Assembly (NCBI RefSeq): GCF_016526145.1
Contig: NZ_JADDUE010000003.1
Span: 248,001 to 312,000 of the forward strand
Reading direction: 5' to 3'
Source: Saccharopolyspora galaxeae
GTDB lineage: Bacteria; Actinomycetota; Actinomycetes; Mycobacteriales; Pseudonocardiaceae
DNA: 64,000 bases
Shown here: positions 1 to 8,548 of the stretch, piece after piece
Numbering within the stretch: the first letter of the stretch is position 1
Layout of the letters: every line of letters begins with the position of its first letter
Program-made: the position numbers and the translations under genes
Notes under the pieces: generated by a model
The model's input: only the letters and a program-made list of their open reading frames with translations
What the model was told of the DNA's origin: nothing
Database searches by the model: none

Positions 1-1
1 C

Positions 2-466
2 GACGGCTTCGGCAATCCGGGCTCGCCGTTGTGGGCCGAGTACCTGCGCCGGTTGCACGACGGCGAGCTCACCGACCGGTGGGTGCACGATCCGGCCTGG
101 GGAAACGCGGAGCAGGCATCGACCGAGCACGGCGTCCGGATCGCCGAAGCGCACGGCGCCCGGCCGAGCCGGGTGGACCGCGACATCTACGAGTTCTCCG
201 AGCTGTACCGGTGGATGCTGCGCAATCCGCAGCAGGCGCTGCTCGCGCTGAACCAGGCGTCGCTGGATACCACCGGGCTGCCGGTTCCGCCCGCGGACTT
301 CCTGCGCTGGTTCACCGACGTGACGATCTCGGAGCCGACCTACCGGGGCGCGCACGTGGCCCGCGACATCGCGCTGCCCGACCCGGTCTCGGCGCCGTTC
401 AGCGCGGCGCAGCTGCTGCTCGCGTACGCACCGGAGCTGCTCGGCGCGGGCACCAGCACCAATTGA
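2..466 (+). CDS. C-terminal fragment of an unidentified protein
   Basis: The frame is open from the left edge, so this is the 3' part (about 154 residues) of a longer gene; the TTG at 29 is only an internal codon. I do not recognise the family. The visible part is mostly helical and soluble-looking, with several aromatic pairs (YEFSELYRWML, DFLRWFTDV) and no membrane segment. Its TGA stop lies inside the Zur-like palindrome that precedes the L36 gene, so the two genes are tightly packed but separately controlled. A zinc-related role is possible from the neighbour only and is not shown by the sequence. Confidence 0.6.
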   Translation, partial: DGFGNPGSPLWAEYLRRLHDGELTDRWVHDPAWGNAEQASTEHGVRIAEAHGARPSRVDRDIYEFSELYRWMLRNPQQALLALNQASLDTTGLPVPPADFLRWFTDVTISEPTYRGAHVARDIALPDPVSAPFSAAQLLLAYAPELLGAGTSTN

Positions 467-485
467 AAACCGTTTTCGTTAGGCT
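464..485 (+). promoter_or_regulatory. Zur-like operator and promoter of the L36 gene
   Basis: TGAAAAC-C-GTTTTCG at 464-478 is a near-perfect 7-1-7 inverted repeat in a very GC-rich setting. It closely resembles the actinobacterial Zur box (TGAAAATGATTTTCA type). A possible -10 element TAGGCT follows at 480-485. Binding here would cover the promoter spacer, fitting zinc-dependent repression of the downstream zinc-free ribosomal protein gene. The match to the family consensus is from memory, and the function is inferred. Confidence 0.65.
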
Positions 486-520
486 TGGGCGGCGATGACC
501 GCACGAGCCGAGGAGGACGG

Positions 521-643
521 ATGAAGGTCCGCTCATCGATCAAGTCGCTGAAGAACAAGGAGGGCTCGCAGGTGGTGCGCCGCCACGGCAAGCTCTTCGT
601 GATCAACAAGCGCAACCCGCGCTGGAAGGGCCGCCAGGGCTGA
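521..643 (+). CDS. rpmJ: 50S ribosomal protein L36, zinc-independent (C-minus) form
   Basis: This 40-residue protein starts [19 protein letters not shown] and ends NPRWKGRQG, the YkgO/RpmJ2 type of L36. The Cys residues that bind zinc in the housekeeping form are absent. Such paralogues replace the zinc-containing L36 in the large subunit during zinc starvation and are usually repressed by Zur. The ATG follows a strong GAGGAGG ribosome site at the normal spacing, and a Zur-like palindrome lies about 45 bases upstream. A perfect 16-bp hairpin follows the stop. The gene is complete and of normal length. Confidence 0.95.
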   Translation: MKVRSSIKSLKNKEGSQVVRRHGKLFVINKRNPRWKGRQG

Positions 644-650
644 GCGAGCT

Positions 651-701
651 GAGCGAACGGACCGTTCGTCCCAATAGATCGGGCCAACGGTCCGTTCGCT
701 C
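651..701. terminator. Perfect 16-bp hairpin after L36
   Basis: GAGCGAACGGACCGTT at 651-666 pairs perfectly with 686-701 across a 19-base loop. Each arm is itself nearly palindromic (CGAACGG-A-CCGTTCG), so alternative cruciform folds are possible. There is no T tract. It is probably a factor-independent terminator of the GC-rich actinobacterial kind. Relatives occur at 762-802 and 53397-53439. Confidence 0.7.
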
Positions 702-761
702 CGAACACCCGGGCGCTCGCCGACACGGGCGGGGCCCGAAGCAGTGGGAGCCGGTTGAGTT

Positions 762-802
762 AGCGGACCGTTCGACCGGCTGGAACGGGCGAACGGTCCG
801 CT
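762..802. terminator. Perfect 13-bp hairpin, same family as 651-701
   Basis: AGCGGACCGTTCG at 762-774 pairs with 790-802 across a 15-base loop. It lies just beyond the stop of the leftward amidohydrolase gene, whose transcript it would end. With the hairpin at 651-701 it separates two convergent transcription units. Confidence 0.7.
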
Positions 803-842
803 CACTTGCGGCGAAGCGGGGCGGAAAGCGGGCCACCGGCCA

Positions 843-2468
843 CTATGGACAGAGAGCGTCCACTTCGTCGGGCTCGCGCACGTAGATGGTCCGGCCGCGC
901 AGGACGGTGCGCTGGCAGCGCGGCAGCGGCGCGCCGGGGCTCAGGTCCGGCAGCGCGGGAACACCCGCCCGCGGGTCGGTCGACCAGCGCTGCACCCGCG
1001 AATCCGGTGCCGTCACGACCAGATCGCCGGTCTCCCACACCGCGTAAGTCGCCGGTGCGCCCGGCATCAGCGCCCCCGTCACCCCGTCGTCGAGACCGGC
1101 GGCACGCCAGCCGCCGCGGGTGTGCGCGGTGAACGCGGCGCGCGGTGAGATGCCGAAACCTTCCGTGCGGTGGTGCACCGCGGCACGCACCGAAGCCCAC
1201 GGGTCGACCGGGGTCACCGGTGCGTCCGAGCCGAGCGCCAGCAGGATCCCGTTCGACGCCAACGCCGAGAACGGGTTCAACCGCGTGCCGCGCTGCACCC
1301 CGAGCCGCTGCGCGTACATGTCCGACGGACCGCCCCAAGCCGCGTCGAACGCGGGCTGCACCGATGCGGCCACCCCGAACGACCCGAGCTGCGCGGCCTG
1401 CTCCGGGCCGACCATCTCCAGGTGCTCCAGGCGGTGGCGCATGCTCGCCAGCGCGGGCACTCCCAGCACTTTCGCGGCGCGGCGGAAGCCCTCGCAAGCC
1501 TCGGCCACCCCGGCGTCACCGATGACGTGGAAACCGGCCTGCAACCCGTTCCTGGTGCACTCGACGAGGTGCTCGGCCACCGCCTCGGCGTCCAGGTAGA
1601 GCACGCCGGACGTGGTCGGATCGTCGTTGTAGGGCGCTCCGAGCGCGGCCGTGCGCGAGCCCATCGCGCCGTCGATGAACAGGTCGCCGCCGAGGCCCCG
1701 CACCCCGAGCTCGCGTGCGGTGTGCAGCGCGCCGAGCTCGCCCCAGTAGCCGACGACCTCCGGCAGATCACCCCGCGCGGACAGCGCCATCAGGTCGGCG
1801 AGGTCGTCCTCACCGGAGATGTCCGGTCCGGCGCACTCGTGCACGCTGGCCACGCCGTGCGCGGCCGCGTGCCGCAGGAAAGCCAGCTGCGCCTCGCGGC
1901 GCTGGGCCACGCCGAGCGATTCCCTGGCCGCGCTGCGCGCGTGGTGGTGGGCCACCCGGGTCAGCGGACCTTCGCCGCTCCAGCCCTCGGCGCCGCGGGC
2001 CAGCGGTGCGCGATCGATCAGGGCGGTGGAAACCAGCGCGGAGTGCACGTCGATCCGCGAGAGGTACACCGGCGCCCCGCCGCAGGCGCTGTCGATCTCG
2101 GAGCGGGTCGGCGGGCGGCGCTCCGGCCACCACGTCTCGTCCCAGCCGTGCCCCCACACCAGCGCGCCGGGGTGTTCCTCGACGTGATCGCGCAGCGCGT
2201 GCAGGAACTCCGTCAGCGAAGCGCACCCGGTCAGGTCGAGGCCGTTGAGCAGCAGGCCCGAGGAAGTGGCGTGCACGTGGGCGTCGACGAACGCGGGCGT
2301 GACGAACGCACCGCCGAGATCGACTACCTCCGCCTCGGGGTGCAGCGCACGGCCGACCCGGTCGGACCCGACCCAGGCGACGGTGCCGTCGATGACGGCC
2401 ATCGCGGTGGCGTCGGCGTCGGCGGGTGAGTGGATCCGCCCCCCGAGCAGCAACGTGGTCTCGGACAT
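843..2468 (-). CDS. Amidohydrolase family protein (YtcJ/AepA-like)
   Basis: A 541-residue metal-dependent amidohydrolase of the YtcJ type. Ligand motifs run in order: FVDAHVHA near residue 60, a central HVIGDAGV histidine, HRLEHLEMV, and the C-terminal GSDAPVTPVDPW aspartate. The N-terminal strand LLGGRIHSP and C-terminal part form the usual composite beta-sandwich. Such enzymes hydrolyse amide or N-formyl-type bonds; the substrate cannot be told here. I chose the ATG giving MSETTLLLGG because homology begins there, although the frame stays open about 500 bases further upstream. The ribosome site is weak. The gene runs alone, ending at the hairpin at 762-802. Confidence 0.85.
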   Translation of the reverse strand: MSETTLLLGGRIHSPADADATAMAVIDGTVAWVGSDRVGRALHPEAEVVDLGGAFVTPAFVDAHVHATSSGLLLNGLDLTGCASLTEFLHALRDHVEEHPGALVWGHGWDETWWPERRPPTRSEIDSACGGAPVYLSRIDVHSALVSTALIDRAPLARGAEGWSGEGPLTRVAHHHARSAARESLGVAQRREAQLAFLRHAAAHGVASVHECAGPDISGEDDLADLMALSARGDLPEVVGYWGELGALHTARELGVRGLGGDLFIDGAMGSRTAALGAPYNDDPTTSGVLYLDAEAVAEHLVECTRNGLQAGFHVIGDAGVAEACEGFRRAAKVLGVPALASMRHRLEHLEMVGPEQAAQLGSFGVAASVQPAFDAAWGGPSDMYAQRLGVQRGTRLNPFSALASNGILLALGSDAPVTPVDPWASVRAAVHHRTEGFGISPRAAFTAHTRGGWRAAGLDDGVTGALMPGAPATYAVWETGDLVVTAPDSRVQRWSTDPRAGVPALPDLSPGAPLPRCQRTVLRGRTIYVREPDEVDALCP

Positions 2469-2910
2469 GTCCCTGTGTGTTCCCTGTCCTGGGGATCTCC
2501 CCCGGCTTCGCTTCCTGGCGGCGCTGAGCTGATCGAGCCTACGGCCCGAACGGCCCCCACCGGATCCCGGCCCCCTCGCGGCCGGTCCCGCAACAGCGGG
2601 TGCGGCACCCCTCCTCGTCCTCGCCGGCGACCGGACCCGCAACCGGGCCGGACGCGCTCGGCCGCGCACGGCGAAGTCCCCGCCGCGCCTGACCGGAACG
2701 AAGCTCCCACACCCCGGACCGGCCGAGCAGCGGCCGACCTGCTCGCACCCGGCGGCACCTGGACAGGTGCACCGCATCGACGAGCCGCGCCGTGCGCCAC
2801 CGTGGCCGGAACCGGGCAGCACCAGCCGAGGGTTGCTGCCGACTCCGGCCACGATCGTTCCGGGAAGCTTACCCGCAGTGCTCGCGCCGCTGAGAGCCGC
2901 GGCGGGCGGT
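2469..2910. other. Intergenic stretch with no supported gene
   Basis: This stretch holds the upstream region of the amidohydrolase and the end of the fxsA-like gene. Long open frames on both strands have the composition of GC-rich shadows, with Arg/Pro/Ala-rich translations and no recognisable domain. I see no clear promoter or hairpin. Confidence 0.5.
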
Positions 2911-3495
2911 TCAGCGCGCTGCGTCCCCGCGCGGACGCTCTGCCTGGTCGGACGTGCCCAGCGAGGGGTTGTTCTGCGGCGGGATGTCGTCCTCACTGAC
3001 CGAGACGACCTCGCCGTCGATCACGTCACCGTCGTTGTTCGCCCGCGAACCGCCGGGCGAACCGGTCGCGAATCCGGCGCCCCATCCCGGTGCGGCCCAC
3101 CCCGGAGCCGCGCCCGTGCGCACCTGCTCGCGCACCCGCTGCGCCCGGCGCTCCGCGCTGCGCTGCATCCAGCGGCGCAGCAGCGCGCGGGTGGGCGGCA
3201 GCAGGCACAGCAGCCCGAGCACGTCGCTGACGAAACCGGGCAGCACGATCAGCGCGCCGCCGGCGACGATCAGCACCCCGTCGGACAGTTCCCGCTCAGG
3301 CGGCCTGCGCAGCTTCGCGGCCTCGTTGAAGGCGCGCAGCGTGCGGGCGCCTTCGCGGCGCATCAGCCAGCTGCCGAGCACGCCGCCGGCCAGCAGCAGC
3401 CCGATCGTGGGCAGCACACCGACCGCGTTGCCGACCAGCACCAGCACGCTGATCTCGACGAGGCCGATGGCCAGCAGCAGCAGGAGTATGGGCAC
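2911..3495 (-). CDS. FxsA family membrane protein
   Basis: A 194-residue protein with the FxsA core. An N-terminal hydrophobic helix starts at PILLLLLAIGLVEISVLV, then GVLPTIGLLLAGGVLGSWLMRREG, then a third hydrophobic stretch GVLIVAGGALIVLPGFVSDVLGLL. A basic cytoplasmic tail and an acidic C-terminus follow. FxsA proteins are small inner-membrane proteins, in E. coli linked to relief of phage F exclusion; their bacterial role is unclear. The GTG start is chosen because CGGAGG sits six bases upstream and the first membrane helix begins directly after it. The longer open frame upstream reads as low-complexity shadow. Confidence 0.88.
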   Translation of the reverse strand: MPILLLLLAIGLVEISVLVLVGNAVGVLPTIGLLLAGGVLGSWLMRREGARTLRAFNEAAKLRRPPERELSDGVLIVAGGALIVLPGFVSDVLGLLCLLPPTRALLRRWMQRSAERRAQRVREQVRTGAAPGWAAPGWGAGFATGSPGGSRANNDGDVIDGEVVSVSEDDIPPQNNPSLGTSDQAERPRGDAAR

Positions 3496-3776
3496 TGCAA
3501 ACCTCCGCAAGCGGGGAAACCCCGGCAGACAGCTACTTCTCCCTGTGTTCAACGCACCGGTGTCCGATTTTTCTCCCGATCCGCGCGGCGAACTTGCCGG
3601 AGTGTTGCGATCGCCACCCCGGCGAGCCCGCCTCCCCCGCCCGCAGCGGGACCGCAACTTTCGCATGCGGACGAACGCGCAGGTCAGCGGGGCCTCCCTG
3701 CCGGTCGCGCCGGGCTCGGCGAGTTCGGCACCGCCACGGGCGATGGCTTCATCAACACCGCATAGACTGCTCGCCG

Positions 3777-4898
3777 ATGCGGGCGCACAAGTCGAGATTC
3801 CTCGCACTGCTGGCGGTCTGCGGCGTCCTGGCGCTCGCGATCCTGGTCAGCGATCAGAACGTGCCGAGCCTGCCGCAGCAGCCGGAGCGGTTGCCCGCCG
3901 CGGTGGTCACGCTCGGCGACAGCACGCTGTCCGGCGAAGGCGGCGGCAACTACGAGGCGGGCACCAACGGCGCCAACGACGACTGGTGCCACCGATCGCC
4001 CGCCGCGGCGGTGCACCAGCTGCAGCTGCCGCCGGGGGTGAGCCGGTTCAACCTGGCCTGCTCGGGGGCGCAGGCGAAGCTGGTCGGCCTGCAGCCCAGC
4101 CCGGAGCACGCCGAGGGCTCGCAGGCCGCCCGGCTGGCCGAGCTCGCCTCCCGCTACCGGATCACCGACGTCGTGGTGCAGGTTGGCGCGAACGACGATC
4201 CGGGTTTCACCGACGCGGTCAACCGGTGCGTGCAGGCGTGGGCGCGGCGGGTGCCGGGCGGCTGCTCGGCACAGCTGAGCAAGACCTGGCCGCAGCGGGT
4301 GGAGCAGATGCGGCCCAAGGTCGTCTCGGCGCTGCGGGACGTGCGCTCGGTGATGGAGCAGGCGGGCTACACGCCGCAGAGCTATTCGCTGGTCGTGCAG
4401 TCCTACGCTTCGCCGGTCGGCCCGGAGATCGCCCCGCAGCTGCAGAACCTGTCCGGCTGCCCGTTCCAGACCGGTGATCTGAGGTGGATCAGGGACACCG
4501 GTGTGCCGCAGCTGTCCGAGGGGCTGCGGAAAGCCGCAGGCGCGGTCGACGCGCGGTTCCTCGACCTCTCGCGCGCCGGTGTCGGGCACGAGGCGTGCAC
4601 CGGTCCGTCACCGCAACAGGGGCAGCCGCAACAGGTTCCGCCGGGGCAGGCGTCGCCCGCCGGGCAGGGCGAGGAGTGGTTCACCCGGCTCACGGTGGAT
4701 TGGGAGAGCCTGCAGTACGACGACCGCGCCCCGCACGCGATGCAGGAGTCGTTCCACGCCAACGCCGCCGGACACGCCCAGCTGGGCGGTTGCCTCAGCC
4801 AGTTCCTGAACGACGACGCCCGGCGCGCGGCCTGCCTGCCGGACCGGCGCGGCGATCTGCAGGCCGTTCCGGAGGACGCGCGGGTTCCCGCGCCCTGA
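3777..4898 (+). CDS. Exported SGNH/GDSL-family hydrolase
   Basis: A 373-residue protein with one N-terminal hydrophobic segment (FLALLAVCGVLALAILV), so it is exported or membrane-anchored. Block I is GDSTLSGEG near residue 47 (catalytic Ser), block III is VGANDDPGF, and the C-terminal block V is ESFHANAAGHAQL (catalytic His). The extra cysteines suggest disulfides outside the cell. Family members are esterases or lipases; the substrate is unknown. A possible -10 TAGACT ends eight bases before the ATG and no ribosome site is visible, so the mRNA may be leaderless. It converges on the TetR gene downstream. Confidence 0.85.
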   Translation: MRAHKSRFLALLAVCGVLALAILVSDQNVPSLPQQPERLPAAVVTLGDSTLSGEGGGNYEAGTNGANDDWCHRSPAAAVHQLQLPPGVSRFNLACSGAQAKLVGLQPSPEHAEGSQAARLAELASRYRITDVVVQVGANDDPGFTDAVNRCVQAWARRVPGGCSAQLSKTWPQRVEQMRPKVVSALRDVRSVMEQAGYTPQSYSLVVQSYASPVGPEIAPQLQNLSGCPFQTGDLRWIRDTGVPQLSEGLRKAAGAVDARFLDLSRAGVGHEACTGPSPQQGQPQQVPPGQASPAGQGEEWFTRLTVDWESLQYDDRAPHAMQESFHANAAGHAQLGGCLSQFLNDDARRAACLPDRRGDLQAVPEDARVPAP

Positions 4899-4917
4899 GC
4901 CGTGCGCGCGCCGCGGG

Positions 4918-5592
4918 TCAGGGCGCGGACGGTTCCAGCATCGGCACCAGGAACCGGCGGGCGACGGCGCGGACCTGCTCGTCGTCGTCGATGTCGACGA
5001 GCTCGCTGGGAATGACCAGGAACGACGCCGAGACGCGGACCATCATCTCGGCGACGAGGTCCACGTCGACCGCCGCGGCGACGTGGCCGGCGGCCTGTTC
5101 GTGCCGGAGCTGGCCTGCCAGGAATCGCCGCACGGTGGCCAAGGTCCGGCCGCCGTCGTTGATCATCGAGGGCACCAGCAGGTCCGGCTCGGCCTCCATC
5201 AGGCCGCCGATCAGCGGATTGCCGCGGATGGCGCGCAGCGCGCTGGCGAATCCGAGCTCGACCCGGTCGGCGGCGGTCGCGGCCTGCGCGATGTCGGTGC
5301 GGAACCGGTCGAAGTACCAGCGGAACTCGCGGCGCACCACGTGCTCGACCAGCGCGTCCTTGGTGGTGAACCGGCGGTAGACGGTGATCCTGGAGACCCC
5401 GGCGCGGCGCGCCACGTCCTCCATCGTGGATCGGCGGATGCCCATTCGGCAGAACTGCTCGTACGCGGCGTCGAGCAGGCGCGCAGTGGTCTCGTCGGTG
5501 TCCTCGACGGGGTCGTCGGCCTCGGCGAACGCGCGTTCCAGCAGCGAGTCCGAGTCCTGCGGCGTCATGCAGCCGGACGGTACAGGTTCCAC
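4918..5592 (-). CDS. TetR-family regulator, probable repressor of the lcp genes
   Basis: A 224-residue TetR/AcrR protein. The HTH reads RRSTMEDVARRAGVSRITVYRRF, and the helical C-terminus is divergent, as usual for ligand domains. The GTG start is preferred because GGAAGGA lies four bases upstream; a second candidate is the ATG at 5568. It is divergent from the first lcp gene across a 342-base intergenic region with TGATAC/GTATCA repeats over the lcp promoter. TetR regulators named LcpR sit beside lcp in other rubber-degrading actinomycetes, so a similar job is likely here. This rests on position, not on ligand-domain similarity. Confidence 0.82.
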   Translation of the reverse strand: MEPVPSGCMTPQDSDSLLERAFAEADDPVEDTDETTARLLDAAYEQFCRMGIRRSTMEDVARRAGVSRITVYRRFTTKDALVEHVVRREFRWYFDRFRTDIAQAATAADRVELGFASALRAIRGNPLIGGLMEAEPDLLVPSMINDGGRTLATVRRFLAGQLRHEQAAGHVAAAVDVDLVAEMMVRVSASFLVIPSELVDIDDDEQVRAVARRFLVPMLEPSAP

Positions 5593-5843
5593 GGTGTCCT
5601 TCCTCGGCGCCCGGGAAGGACCCGGTGCCCATGGCTGGTGCCGGAAAGCCCGCGGCCGTTCCGGTCGGGTTCTCGCTACTGGCGGCCTGGCCGCACGGCG
5701 CACGCGGTTCGCGTGGCCTGGAGCCGGTGCAGTGCGAATGCTCTTTCTGGCCCCGCTGCTGTTCGCCGCATCGCAGGTACGGGTGATCTGTCGATTTCCA
5801 GTGCGGACGGAATTCGAAACGGGATCGGTCTCGGGGGCTGGTG

Positions 5844-5903
5844 TTCGGGATCGTCTTGTGCTTCCCTATGATACGCCGATCTGGTTCGTGTATCACCGTA
5901 TCA
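5844..5903 (+). promoter_or_regulatory. Promoter and probable TetR operator of the first lcp gene
   Basis: A -10 TATGAT at 5867-5872 lies 17 bases after a weak -35 (TTCGGG, 5844-5849), predicting a start near 5879. TGATAC at 5869-5874 is inverted relative to GTATCA at 5890-5895, which is repeated at 5898-5903. The repeats overlap the -10 and the transcription start, a repressor-like arrangement that suits the divergent TetR gene. No experiment supports the assignment. Confidence 0.5.
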
Positions 5904-5934
5904 ATCAGCTGTTCCCGGGCTCAAGGATCAGGAC

Positions 5935-7158
5935 ATGAATGAATTCAGCAGACGCAAGGTGTTGGCTTCCGGCGGAGCCCTGGGCGCGTTGGGCGCGCTG
6001 GGCATGGCATCGCCCGCGATGGCGTGGACGTGGTCGCCGAGCGGTTCGATCGCGGGCACCGGGGCGGGCGCCGACCCGAGCTGGGTCTGGGACCAGGAGG
6101 CCGACCCGCTGCTCGCGTCGCTGCTCGATCGGGACGACGTGCCCGAGGTCAACCGCCTGTTGTGGGACTGGACGCGCAACGACCAGGAGCTGCCGCGCGA
6201 GCTCCCGCAGGACCTGCGGGCGTTCATGGAACGGGCGCGCCAGCTGCCGCCATGGGCGGACCAGCGGAAGCTGGAGCTCGCGGCGGAGTTCAACAAGTCC
6301 AGGGGGATCTACCTCAACCTGCTCAACGGGGTCGGCGGCGGCATGTTGAGCACCGCCATCCCGAAGGAAGCCCGCGCGGTCTACTACTCCAAGGGCGGCG
6401 CGGACATGGAGGACCGCGTCGCCAAGACGAGCATCCTGGGATTCGCCGTCGGCGACCCGAACGCCTACCGGCCCGACGGGTCCGTCGTGGTGGAAGCGGT
6501 CAAGACCCGGCTGGTGCACGCGGCCGTGCGGCACCTGCTGCAGCAGTCCCCCGGCTGGAAGCAGACCAGCCGCGGCCAGCGGATCCCGATCAGCCAGGAG
6601 GACATGCTCGTCACCTGGCACACGCTGCCGACCTTCGCGATGCGCCGGATGCTCGACTGGGGCGTGCCGATCACCCGGGCCGAGTCCGACGCGTACCTGC
6701 ACGTCTGGCAGGTGACCGCCTATCTGCTCGGCATCCGCGAGGAGTACATCCCCGCCACCTGGAATGCCGCCTACGCCCAATCCGACCAGGTCCTCGGCCG
6801 GAACATGGGTCCGACGCCGGAAGGCGTCGAGCTGACCGACGTCCTGCTGGGCCAGCTCGCCGAGCAGACCAGCCCGCCGCTCGGGGTCACCCGGCCGCTG
6901 TGCAACGCCCTGGCCAGGTACCTGGTGGGCGATCAGGTCGCCGATTGGGACGCGATCCCGCGGGAGCCGGTCTGGGAACCGCTGATCAACGAGGCGTGGC
7001 CGCTGCTGGTGAAGTTCCGGGAGAACCTCGTTCCGCTGCCCGCGGTGCCCGAAGTCGCCTGGACCATCGACGAAGCCGCGCGCCAGTACATCCTCTTCTA
7101 CCTCACCAAGGGCAAGGAAACGAAGATCGATATCCCCACGATCAACCGTCCCAGGTGA
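5935..7158 (+). CDS. lcp: Latex-clearing protein (Lcp rubber oxygenase), copy 1
   Basis: Lcp proteins are secreted b-type heme dioxygenases that cleave the double bonds of cis-1,4-polyisoprene to oligo-isoprenoids with aldehyde and ketone ends. This copy has 407 residues, the family length, and a Tat signal (SRRKVLASGG, then a hydrophobic stretch ending near SPAMA). Residues matching the Streptomyces K30 active site appear at a constant offset of three: Glu145, Arg161, Lys164, Thr165 and heme-ligand His195 (K30: E148, R164, K167, T168, H198). At the presumed equivalent of the K30 distal Lys83 it has Arg81, where copy 2 has Lys. AGGA sites precede the ATG. The DUF2236 relationship is family knowledge. 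Confidence 0.9.
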   Translation: MNEFSRRKVLASGGALGALGALGMASPAMAWTWSPSGSIAGTGAGADPSWVWDQEADPLLASLLDRDDVPEVNRLLWDWTRNDQELPRELPQDLRAFMERARQLPPWADQRKLELAAEFNKSRGIYLNLLNGVGGGMLSTAIPKEARAVYYSKGGADMEDRVAKTSILGFAVGDPNAYRPDGSVVVEAVKTRLVHAAVRHLLQQSPGWKQTSRGQRIPISQEDMLVTWHTLPTFAMRRMLDWGVPITRAESDAYLHVWQVTAYLLGIREEYIPATWNAAYAQSDQVLGRNMGPTPEGVELTDVLLGQLAEQTSPPLGVTRPLCNALARYLVGDQVADWDAIPREPVWEPLINEAWPLLVKFRENLVPLPAVPEVAWTIDEAARQYILFYLTKGKETKIDIPTINRPR

Positions 7159-7327
7159 GCGCGTAGGTCCGTTCGAGCGCGCCGCAGCGGGCCCTTCCGG
7201 CGATTCGCCGGACCTTTTCGCCCGCACGACGCCGTGCGCACTGGTCATTCCGCTGGTTCTCGCGCGATGAGGACCTTCGATTTCCGCAAATTTCGCAATC
7301 CGTGGAACTCAAGGAGGAGTTCAGGAA

Positions 7328-8548
7328 ATGAGCGAACTCAGCAGGCGCAAATTATTGGCTTCCGGTGGTGCCTTGGGCGCGCTCGGCGCACTGGGCATGG
7401 CCAGCCCCGCGGCGGCGTGGACGTGGTCGCCGAGCGGTTCGGTCGTGGGCACCGGCACCGGTGCCGACCCGAGGTGGGTCTGGGACGAGGTGGCCGACCC
7501 GCTGGTCGGCTCGCTGCTCGACCGCGGTGCAGTGCCCCGGGTCAACGAGCTGCTGGCGCAGTGGACCAAGAACGGCCAGGAGCTGCCGAAGGGGCTTCCC
7601 GCCGAGCTGCGCGACTTCATCGAGAACGCCCGGCAGCGCCCGGAGTGGGTCGACGACCGCAAGCTCGACCTCGCGTACCAGTTCAACGAGAAGCGCGGGC
7701 TCTACCTCGGCGTCCTGTACGGGATGGCCAGCGGCATGATGAGCACGGTCATCCCGAAGGAGGCGCGGGCGGTCTACCACTCCTACGGCGGGGCCAACAT
7801 GAAGGACCGCATCACCAAGACCGCCAAGCTCGGATACGACATCGGCACCCCGAACGCCTACGCCGACGACGGCGAGATGATCGTCACCTGCGTCAAGACC
7901 CGGCTCACCCACGCCGGCGTGCGCAACCTGCTGCCGAAGTCGCCGCACTGGAGCCAGGTCGCGCCCGAGGACATCCCGATCAGCCAAGCGGACATGATGG
8001 TCACCTGGCACAGCCTGGCCACGACGGTCAACCGGAAGATGGTCGAGTGGCAGGTGCCGATCCCGGTCGAGGAGTCCGAGGCGTACCTGCACTCGTGGCA
8101 GATGTGCGCGCACATGCTCGGCATCGACGACGAGTACATCCCGGCTTCCTGGGACGAGGCGAACTCGCAGGCCGATCAGGTGCTCACGCCGGTGCTGGCG
8201 CCGACGGCCGAAGGTGTCAACCTGGCCGACATCCTGATGGACTTCGGCAAGGAGATCGACGGCACCATCCTGAGCAGGCCGGTCATCGGCGCGCTGACCC
8301 GGTTCATGCTCGGCGATCAGGTCGCCGAGTGGCTGATGATCCCGCCGGAGCCGGTCTGGGACCCGTTGCTGAAAACGTTCTGGGGCCCGTTCATCGCCGT
8401 CCGCGAAGGCCTGCTCGACGTCTTCCCCGGCACCGACCAGGTCTACTGGGCGTTCGACGAGATCATCCGGCAGGCGGTGCTGCTGTTCCTGTCCAAAGGG
8501 GACTACCCGATCAGCATCTCGATCCCCACCGGAAACCGGCCTTCCTGA
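7328..8548 (+). CDS. lcp: Latex-clearing protein (Lcp rubber oxygenase), copy 2
   Basis: A 406-residue paralogue of copy 1, alike along the whole length and clearly a tandem duplication that has since diverged. It keeps the Tat signal SRRKLLASGG and the active-site set Glu145, Arg161, Lys164, Thr165, His195. It also has Lys81 in WTKNGQELP, the likely distal heme ligand of the closed form in K30 Lcp. A strong AAGGAGGA ribosome site precedes the ATG. The 169-base gap from copy 1 holds no obvious hairpin, so read-through is possible. Two Lcp enzymes with different distal residues may differ in polymer access or product length; that is inference. Confidence 0.9.
   Translation: MSELSRRKLLASGGALGALGALGMASPAAAWTWSPSGSVVGTGTGADPRWVWDEVADPLVGSLLDRGAVPRVNELLAQWTKNGQELPKGLPAELRDFIENARQRPEWVDDRKLDLAYQFNEKRGLYLGVLYGMASGMMSTVIPKEARAVYHSYGGANMKDRITKTAKLGYDIGTPNAYADDGEMIVTCVKTRLTHAGVRNLLPKSPHWSQVAPEDIPISQADMMVTWHSLATTVNRKMVEWQVPIPVEESEAYLHSWQMCAHMLGIDDEYIPASWDEANSQADQVLTPVLAPTAEGVNLADILMDFGKEIDGTILSRPVIGALTRFMLGDQVAEWLMIPPEPVWDPLLKTFWGPFIAVREGLLDVFPGTDQVYWAFDEIIRQAVLLFLSKGDYPISISIPTGNRPS

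Noticed and set aside
2469-2996. Upstream extension of the amidohydrolase frame to 2996
   Set aside because: The extra 176 residues are Arg/Gly-rich and unrelated to the family; homology begins at the ATG at 2468.
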